From: Thalassia testudinum
Lineage: Eukaryota > Streptophyta > Magnoliopsida > Alismatales > Hydrocharitaceae
Assembly: GCA_037157565.1 (NCBI GenBank)
Contig: JAZHRO010000014.1
Location: 102,641,501 to 102,705,500 of the forward strand
Length of the DNA: 64,000 bases
Direction of reading: 5' to 3'
The position numbers and the translations under genes were made by a program. Under the pieces are notes generated by a model, which searched no databases, was not told where the DNA came from, and saw nothing but the letters and a program-made list of their open reading frames with translations. Below are positions 58,501 to 64,000 of the stretch, in pieces. Position 1 is the first letter of the stretch. Every line of letters begins with the position of its first letter.

Positions 58501-61243
58501 TGATTTGACTGGAATAAGTCCCTCTTATTGTACTCATCATATCTATTCAGAAGAGGGCACACGACCTTCTCGTGAAATGCAGAGACGCTTAAACCCCAAT
58601 CTGCAGGAGGTCGTGAAAAAGGAGATCATCAAGTGGTTAGATGCCGGGATCATCTACCCGATCTCCGATAGTCGTTGGGTGAGCCCAATTCAGGTCGTGC
58701 CTAAGAAGGCAGGACTCACCACTATAACGACTGCGACCGGAGAAATCATTCCTACCCGATTAGCCAACTCATGGAGAGTCTGTATAGATTACCGTCGACT
58801 CAATTCCTCCACGAAGAAGGATCATTTCCCACTACCCTTCATTGATCAAATTCTCGAAAAACTAGCGGGAAATAGGTTCTTCTGCTTTCTTGACGGGTAC
58901 TCCGGTTATAACCAGGTGGCAATCCATCCTGAGGACCAAGAAAAGACCACGTTCACCTGCCCCTTCGGAACATACGCTTTCCGAAGGATGCCTTTCGGTC
59001 TTTGCAATGCACCCGCTACTTTTCAGCGATGCATGCTTGCCATATTCTCAGATATGGTAGGTGATTATCTGGAAGTCTTCATGGATGACTTTTCAGTTTT
59101 CGGAGCATCATTCGACGATTGCCTCCAACACTTGGTCCAGATACTCAGGCGGTGCATCGACGTGAATTTGGTTCTTTCCTGGGAAAAGAGCCATTTCATG
59201 GTGCCTGAGGGAATTGTCCTGGGACACTCAATTTCGGAGAAAGGTATCCAAGTGGATCGAGCTAAGGTTAATCTGATTTCTCACCTTCCTATGCCTAGCT
59301 CGATCAGGGACATCCGATCCTTTTTAGGGCATGTCGGTTTTTATCGACGATTTATCCCTGATTTTTCAAAAATCGCACGCCCCCTGACCACTCTTCTCTC
59401 CAAGGATGTTCCCTTCGAAATCTCCAAGGAATGCACTCAAGCATTTGAAATCCTGCGTGACCGAGTCACCCAAGCCCCGATCCTACAGTCCCCTGATTGG
59501 TCTCAACCTTTTGAGATCATGTGTGATGCATCCGACTTCGCTGTAGGAGCGGTTTTGGGGCAGAAAAATGACAAGAAACCTGTGGTCATTTACTACGCCA
59601 GCAAAACACTCGATGAGGCTCAGCGTAACTATACAGTTACTGAGAAAGAGCTGCTAGCTGTAGTATTTGCCCTAGAGAAGTTCAGATCGTACCTTCTGGG
59701 TTCCCATGTCATCATATACTCGGATCACACGGCTGTGAGGCATCTCCTTGCAAAGAAGGACGCGAAGCCTCGATTGATCCGATGGATCTTGCTGTTGCAA
59801 GAATTTGACCTCGAGATTCGCGATAAAGCGGGAAAACAAAACGTGGTAGCTGATCACTTGTCCCGTCTTCCTTCTGAAATAATTGACCCCTCCGGACCCA
59901 TCACGGAGCATTTTCCCGATGAGCACCTGCTGACTATTGGTACTAGCCTTCCATGGTTCGCTAATATTGTAAATTACTTGGCATCTCATCAGACCCCGTC
60001 CGATTGGCCAAAGGCCAAGAAAGACAAATTACGCTCCGATGCCAAGTATTACATTTGGGAAGACCCGTACCTCTTCCGCATAGGTGCCGATCAGATCATC
60101 CGGAGATGTGTCCCGGAAGGGGAAATCAACAATATCCTCTCTTTCTGCCATGACCAGGCATGCGGTGGCCATTTTGCCGGGCATAAAACCGCATCAAAAG
60201 TCCTCCAGTGCGGCTTTTACTGGCCCACACTGTTCAAAGACGCATACAGTCATTGCAAGGCATGCAGTCGTTGCCAGACTTTGGGCAACATGAGCCGTCG
60301 TGACATGATGCCTATGCAACCGATTCTAGTATGCGAAATCTTTGATGTTTGGGGGATTGATTTTATGGGCCCCTTTCCTGTTTCGGATGGTTTCGAATAC
60401 ATTCTGTTGGCTGTGGACTACGTGTCCAAATGGATCGAAGCCATACCGACCCGAACCTGTGATCACAAAATCGTTCTCAAATTTATTCATCAACACATTT
60501 TCTCAAGGTTCGGGATTCCTCGTGCAATAATCTCTGATGGGGGGACCCATTTCACAAATGCTCAGTTTAGGTCACTGATGACCAAATACGGGGTGTCTCA
60601 CCGAATCTCTACTCCTTACCACCCCCAAACTAATGGTCTAGCTGAGCTGTCTAATCGGGAGATCAAGAAAATCCTGCAAGTCACTGTTCGACCTGACAGG
60701 AAGGACTGGTCGTCCCGACTTCCGGAAGCATTGTGGGCCCATAGGACCGCCCACAAGACCCAATTAGGCATGTCTCCCTTTAGACTGGTGTACGGAAAGG
60801 CATGCCACCTTCCCGTCGAACTGGAGCATAAAGCCTATTGGGCAGTACGGAACTGTAATCTGGATCTTTCTAAGGCTGGTACCCACAGAAAACTCCAAAT
60901 CAGCGAGATCGATGAATTACGCATAGACGCGTACGAGAACTCGCAAATCTACAAGGAGCGGGTTAAAGCCTTCCACGACAAACACATCTCGAGAAAGATC
61001 TTTCATCCTGGTCAAAAGGTCCTACTCTTTGATGCCCGACTCAAACTCTTCCCAGGAAAACTGAGATCTAAGTGGGTCGGACCATATTTGGTCCGACAGG
61101 TTTTTGGAAATGGAGCAATCGAAATCAGTCCACTCAGCCACGATTCTGAACCTTTCATCGTGAATGGTCAAAGACTCAAGCCGTTCATTGATGTAACTTC
61201 TACTGATTTGGCTGAGGCATCTTATATCCTCCTTTCCCCTTGA
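55544..61243 (+). CDS. gag-pol polyprotein of element F (1899 aa, intact)
   Basis: One frame without stops. The start MYGRRS is chosen because D, I and C begin MFGRRS/MFRRRS at the same place; a second Met at residue 52 is the alternative. Gag (capsid) domain about 100-290; [11 protein letters not shown] 427-437; helical segment 478-518; no CCHC knuckle. Aspartic protease: DLGAS 749-753 and ILGRPFL 824-830. RT about 1010-1290: FLD with Asp1117, FMDD 1179-1182. RNase H: Asp1328, Glu1369, Asp1394, Asp1437. Integrase: HHCC finger (1536-1577), DDE residues Asp1606, Asp1665 and Glu1701 (spacing 58 and 35), GPY motif 1845-1847. No second (archaeal-type) RNase H and no chromodomain, which fits Athila rather than Tat or chromoviruses. 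All catalytic residues I can check are present, so the product may be functional. Confidence 0.96.
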   Translation: MYGRRSLRPPLRPPLEIRSRQGQASTPVFVQQHPHIILSSDSEPSSSSSPIMAQPVEEENNLEHQLQRLNDLFQNFVHPPQRPMMRDHYNPAAVAIEPRVRIPIGGPDSELKPNMIHAIPKFHGLNSEDPFQHIKQLKHLAHTFGSDAQNRDILLMKMFSFSLMDKAAHWYQTQTRPINTWEELQSEFLKKFFPVGRTNALRHQITHFTQQSGEPLHEAWDRFQDLMRKCPHHGVPKWEQVQSFYQGLREDIRLFVNATCGGNIMGQHEDTVWEILENMCENSINNDSMGLFDRTNTRAATNLKGAHETQGLSASVDLELMASRLDKVSIIEKKVDELTQHLQRATSARNSFAQPPSTQETVQNILHRSSPGMDPYPSPSDSWTGRSSDPFYTSRGNSIPPFPDSQEVPQTCEDLNAIQNDPFSNTYNPGWRNHPNFQWAGNSQTQRPPFQSRPQPSHHYQPPQSRPNPTYPSGPNQDQMSLILQTLADIQKSNAAIQKQHKDELTEVKTQLAQLANSRQPGTLPSQPLPNPNNVPTQKRVMNPNLGHAQWIYQAPTAPSPDEMEASTSRTGFQQQPPLLPNPNQNQAGLNSVTTRSGKTTQDPHYPNHSQPDNHDPRIVSQGTAVPDPQPGPILEEPTKIPFPEALTKGKKTTKPVAPEEDLVKLFEQVHINIPLMDAIRHVPAYARFLKNICTPQRKPRTKGGSPIVLSEQASSVILSRLPPKAKDPGTPLISCKIGGTQFDRALLDLGASINLIPTSLLDHLEESELKPTEVTLQLADRSIKSPKGILEDVIVRVRDFYFPVDFIVLDMDAPENPRDTPIILGRPFLATARANISCEEGQIELKFGDQTLKIDIFKAQQGINCGVIEQICDIKTLVDESHLQNDLSIPHQPQKDLDPQTEESNPDVNNPVTPTLEPHIYTEPPAAAENPILELKPLPAHLKYIFLGSNQTLPVIINSNLSPEQESRLIVVLQQHRRAIGWTLDDLTGISPSYCTHHIYSEEGTRPSREMQRRLNPNLQEVVKKEIIKWLDAGIIYPISDSRWVSPIQVVPKKAGLTTITTATGEIIPTRLANSWRVCIDYRRLNSSTKKDHFPLPFIDQILEKLAGNRFFCFLDGYSGYNQVAIHPEDQEKTTFTCPFGTYAFRRMPFGLCNAPATFQRCMLAIFSDMVGDYLEVFMDDFSVFGASFDDCLQHLVQILRRCIDVNLVLSWEKSHFMVPEGIVLGHSISEKGIQVDRAKVNLISHLPMPSSIRDIRSFLGHVGFYRRFIPDFSKIARPLTTLLSKDVPFEISKECTQAFEILRDRVTQAPILQSPDWSQPFEIMCDASDFAVGAVLGQKNDKKPVVIYYASKTLDEAQRNYTVTEKELLAVVFALEKFRSYLLGSHVIIYSDHTAVRHLLAKKDAKPRLIRWILLLQEFDLEIRDKAGKQNVVADHLSRLPSEIIDPSGPITEHFPDEHLLTIGTSLPWFANIVNYLASHQTPSDWPKAKKDKLRSDAKYYIWEDPYLFRIGADQIIRRCVPEGEINNILSFCHDQACGGHFAGHKTASKVLQCGFYWPTLFKDAYSHCKACSRCQTLGNMSRRDMMPMQPILVCEIFDVWGIDFMGPFPVSDGFEYILLAVDYVSKWIEAIPTRTCDHKIVLKFIHQHIFSRFGIPRAIISDGGTHFTNAQFRSLMTKYGVSHRISTPYHPQTNGLAELSNREIKKILQVTVRPDRKDWSSRLPEALWAHRTAHKTQLGMSPFRLVYGKACHLPVELEHKAYWAVRNCNLDLSKAGTHRKLQISEIDELRIDAYENSQIYKERVKAFHDKHISRKIFHPGQKVLLFDARLKLFPGKLRSKWVGPYLVRQVFGNGAIEISPLSHDSEPFIVNGQRLKPFIDVTSTDLAEASYILLSP

Positions 61244-61507
61244 GCTTATTGCGCCCAGCCGATGGCGTAAAACTCAGCGCTTAACGGGAGGCAGCCCGTC
61301 ATTCTCTTTGAAAACCTGAAACTTGTTCTGACACCTTTCAGCACTTGAAGTTCACCCTTGTAGACAGCCAACCCCAACTCAGATGTTCGCATCTGAGATT
61401 TGAAATCGTCCGCAAAAATTCAACCCGACCCATCCACTCACCCAAATTTCTGTCTTAAGGAATGAACTAAGACCCCCTAGGTTACAATGAGGACATTGCA
61501 AATCTTA

Positions 61508-61523
61508 GGCATGGGGGGGAAGG
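61508..61523 (+). other. Second polypurine tract, element F
   Basis: ggcatgggggggaagg after atgaggacattgc, 1.27 kb before the 3' LTR. Confidence 0.6.
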
Positions 61524-62069
61524 AAAGTGCAAAAACTTGTAAGAAAAGGTTTCAAACAAAAAATTCACATATGCCAAAAATACCATAAAAATTAAAAAAT
61601 TTTTCGAAAAAGAATAAGAGGAAAAGAGGAGAAGGAAAATTTTGTGAAGGAGAAAAGAAACAAAATGAAAAAGGAGCACAAAATTATGAGAAAAAGTGAT
61701 AGTCATTAGTAAGGAACTAAGGAATTAACCTAAGTTCTAGACCTCATTCGAGAAAATAACTGAAAAGTGCACAATGAGATTAGTAAGAATGCAAACCTTA
61801 GGCATTCTTGAATAGACTCTTAGTACCCATTAAGATCTGGACACTCCTCAAGAGGTTGAGGAAAATGAAAAGCTGAAGTATTAGGTCCAAGGCTTAGGAA
61901 GTATTCGGCCTCGTTAACTAATTTTTGGTTTACGGGACTCAGTAACCTAAGCACCCTAATCTCACACACAGCCTGGTTCAGTAAGCGTAAAAATCAGAAT
62001 CACGCAGAAGCGTCGCAAAAATCTGAAAAGAACACCTAGAATAGGAGCGGCCGATCAACACAAGTTGAT

Positions 62070-62360
62070 TTGGACGAGTTCCCAGCGCAGAGAGGCGGGA
62101 AATCCCCTCGAAGACGCGTAACAAAATATCATCTCCTCGGTGCTTGTCTCTTAGGATATTTACATATCCTACGGGGGGCATGTAAGCACTCTGCTGGTTC
62201 AGATTCCATGGATGGCATTATCTCGAAGTGTCAATTGCCAGGGTCTGGATTCGGCCACGGAATACCATGGATGGGATTATCTCGAAATCTCAATAGCCAG
62301 GGTTCCGGGGGTTGCCATGGGCGGTGCTATCTCGAAGCATCGATCGCCAGGAACCCTTGA
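62070..62360 (+). CDS. Small ORF in 3' UTR of F (96 codons), unknown
   Basis: The C-terminal half is built on the CCATGG repeats and reads as three loose copies of a Gly-rich unit (around SMDGIISK, PWMGLSRN and CHGRCYLE). G has a related frame on its own sense strand (15666-15484) ending in QGSGGCHGQCYLEALITRDP, so the segment is conserved between the two elements. It lies where Athila elements have their envelope-like gene but resembles no envelope and has no signal peptide. It may be non-coding and conserved for another reason. Confidence 0.3.
   Translation: MDEFPAQRGGKSPRRRVTKYHLLGACLLGYLHILRGACKHSAGSDSMDGIISKCQLPGSGFGHGIPWMGLSRNLNSQGSGGCHGRCYLEASIARNP
62206..62350 (+). repeat. Three imperfect CCATGG repeats in 3' UTR of F
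   Basis: Units start at CCATGG 62206, 62265 and 62315 and share ggnnnTATCTCGAA followed by a GCCAGG box. Spacing is 59 and 50 bp. G has the same three units. Confidence 0.8.
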
Positions 62361-62780
62361 GGATTGATGATGGGAGCAAGGAATCTGATACAGACCGTGT
62401 TGAAAAGCCAATCCTAGGCTAGAACTAAAAAGAAAAAGAGAGAGAAAACTCTCCAAACAGAAAAACTTTCTATCTCTCTCTTACAAAACGCACTGCGAAC
62501 CGAGCCAGGGCTAAAATCATTTTAAGCACGGGTGCTTTAACCACGAAGTCCAATAAACCTTAGGTTAGTTCTTGTGGGCCTTAAAAACCTTTGCTAAAAG
62601 ACTGAGGCTAAGGCTAGACAGATTTGGATCTTGATTGGTACTAGATTACCTTTTAGGCCTATGATCAGCATTCTAACCTAATCTATGAAGGCACTTATCT
62701 AAAACTATTGAAAACTTCATGGTCTAGAACAAGGGTTGAAACCTTAAGTTTTTTTTTTGCTAAGGGACTAGCAAAAGCTA

Positions 62781-62792
62781 GGCATGGGGGTA
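62781..62792 (+). other. Polypurine tract of element F
   Basis: ggcatgggggta immediately before the 3' LTR, preceded by gactagcaaaagcta. Confidence 0.9.
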
Positions 62793-64000
62793 TGATGAGA
62801 ACCTCATCATGAGCCATAACTAGCTCATTTTGACCCAATACAAAGGATAAAAGCTCCTACATATCTCAAGGAAAGGCGTAACTCAGAGAATTCTGAGTTT
62901 GAGAAGAAAACAAGTCATAAGGGGTAAAAGTGCAATTTTACCAGTATAATCTGCATACAGGGTAATTCAGGGCCCAAACATAGGTCAAAACAGCTTAATA
63001 AGAATAAAAGTGGGATGAAATGATCTAGCAAGGGCTACAGCACTTCCAAGGAACCAAATGATAATCTGTAACCCTAAAACAACCCACTTCAATTCACAAG
63101 GTTCGAGGCAAAGTAAAAATAGAATAAACCCTCTAAAATTCATAGAAAAATAATCTCTAGGGTTTAGAACCTTCAATTTGGCCTTTAGAACCCATTTTGA
63201 CCTACATTGAGAACCATGCCCAATTAATAACTTAATTTGGGTTTTTGCGCAAATTGACTGGTCAAACAAGGTTTAATATGAAAATAAAATTCACCATCAG
63301 ATTCCTTAGGTCCTAATTAATCATGTATAAAAACTTGAGCCTAAGAAGAAACCTCCTTGACCGACTTCACACTTTGGTCCTCATATATTTACTCTTTGGC
63401 CCTCAACTTTTGAACCCTCGCATTTTGGCCCCTAACTCTCCTTCGTTCTTTGCAATCAGGTCCCTCCTGCAAAACCCTGCCAGCACCATGCTCCGGCGAC
63501 CTTGCGCGGAGCATGGCGCCGCGCAGGGTGAGGTGAGGGACCTGGCAAGTAAACCGGGGGTGCCCTGCGTCGTCAGCCGTCGCAGGAGCACCCCCCTGGT
63601 CATTGTAGGCCACCATACCGGCCGTGCGAACGCACGGACGGTATGGGTTCATGTTCCGACCATTCTCCGGCGAGGGAGACACGTCGTCTCCCTCCGCCTT
63701 CTTCCCTGTTTCATCCCTATAAATACCCCCCCGCCGCTCCACCGACGAGGGCAGCTCGGATCTGACGGAGAAATCCCCAACTTCCTTCTCTTCTTTCTCC
63801 GGCAGACGCTCACCAGCTCCGGCGGCTTCCTCCCCCTCCACCTCTTCGCTCTGCCGCAATACCAGCAGCAGAGACTTCCTCCCCTGCTCTTCCCGCGCCA
63901 CGCCGCACCCAGCTGGCGCCTCTCCGGCTCTCTGCTCGCCGCCGCCCCTCTCCCTGAGCATCGTCTTCTCCGGCGACAGTCGATACGACTGTCGCCCTGT
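62793..64000 (+). repeat. 3' LTR of element F (first 1208 bp; runs off window)
   Basis: Aligns without gaps to 51864-53071. I count six differences, five of them transitions. TATA box at 63718-63725. Confidence 0.96.

Larger units (their letters stand above)
61244..62780 (+). other. 3' untranslated region of element F, no envelope gene
   Basis: Begins with the conserved gcgcttaacgggaggcag motif (61279-61296), then a second polypurine tract (61508-61523), an A-rich stretch, and three CCATGG repeats. A 96-codon sense frame lies at 62070-62360. Classical Athila elements carry an envelope-like ORF here; none is present in F or G. Confidence 0.8.
51864..64000 (+). mobile_element. Element F: young, coding-intact Athila-like retrotransposon
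   Basis: Plus strand: 5' LTR 51864-54616, PBS 54620-54637, leader, gag-pol 55544-61243, 3' UTR, polypurine tract, 3' LTR from 62793 to beyond the window. The visible 1208 bp of the 3' LTR match the 5' LTR without gaps and with six substitutions. Expected full length is about 13.7 kb if the LTRs are equal. It lies in the pol remnant of G; ccttc at 51859-51863 is the left target-site copy. G is an older relative: similar LTR start, 3' UTR and integrase end. Confidence 0.96.

Noticed and set aside
61978..62181. Antisense 67-codon frame in the 3' UTR of F
   Set aside because: Partly similar in G but interrupted there by a stop; nucleotide conservation is enough to explain it.
61244..62792. Envelope-like ORF expected in Athila elements
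   Set aside because: No frame of suitable length, signal peptide or membrane segment in F or G.
1..64000. CRISPR arrays, telomeric or tandem satellite arrays, rRNA genes
   Set aside because: No spaced direct repeats, no tttaggg arrays and no rRNA-like sequence; a plant retrotransposon nest explains the window.

Overview
The window is nuclear DNA of a seed plant, most likely gene-poor heterochromatin. Essentially all of it is explained by LTR retrotransposons of the Ty3/gypsy superfamily, Athila-like lineage. The lineage call rests on four things: very long LTRs (1.9-2.75 kb), primer-binding sites matching the 3' end of plant tRNA-Asp, the gag signature [11 protein letters not shown], and an integrase C-terminus of Athila type. 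I see no host gene, tRNA, rRNA or CRISPR array. The species cannot be named from this sequence.

Seven elements can be separated and mostly nested by their LTR termini (TG...CA), PBS, polypurine tracts and target-site duplications. I use letters for them. I (minus, 1-6009) is the 5' part of an element: gag, leader and 5' LTR. It interrupts the LTR of H (plus, 6010-12369), an old degraded element with an odd gag-like ORF. G (minus) lies in H: its 3' LTR and 3' UTR are at 12370-16706 and its pol end at 51402-51863. E (minus, 16707-51401) sits in G's 3' UTR; it is the only member of its family here with RT, RNase H and integrase, but it is broken. C (minus, 24179-35353) sits in the gag of E. D (plus, 39404-50404) sits in the 5' LTR of E. 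F (plus, 51864 to beyond 64000) sits in the pol of G.

F is young. Its two LTRs differ at 6 of the 1208 positions visible in both, and it carries one uninterrupted 1899-codon gag-pol frame with PR, RT, RNase H and integrase catalytic residues. C and D are complete LTR-to-LTR elements that code only for gag and protease. Both carry a deletion at the same place that joins the end of the protease region to the 3' UTR, so they look like a non-autonomous subfamily that would need RT and integrase from an E-like partner.

Beyond the coding parts, the elements share structures that are easy to miss. There is an LTR hairpin with a covarying base pair between subfamilies, a 15-bp palindrome 10 bp upstream of the TATA box, a second polypurine tract just after the coding region, a 13-bp inverted repeat with an A-rich loop in the 3' UTR, and 0.3-0.55 kb (TA/TG) microsatellites built into the LTRs. 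Stop codons in D and E are mostly single C-to-T or G-to-A changes, as expected from decay of methylated DNA.
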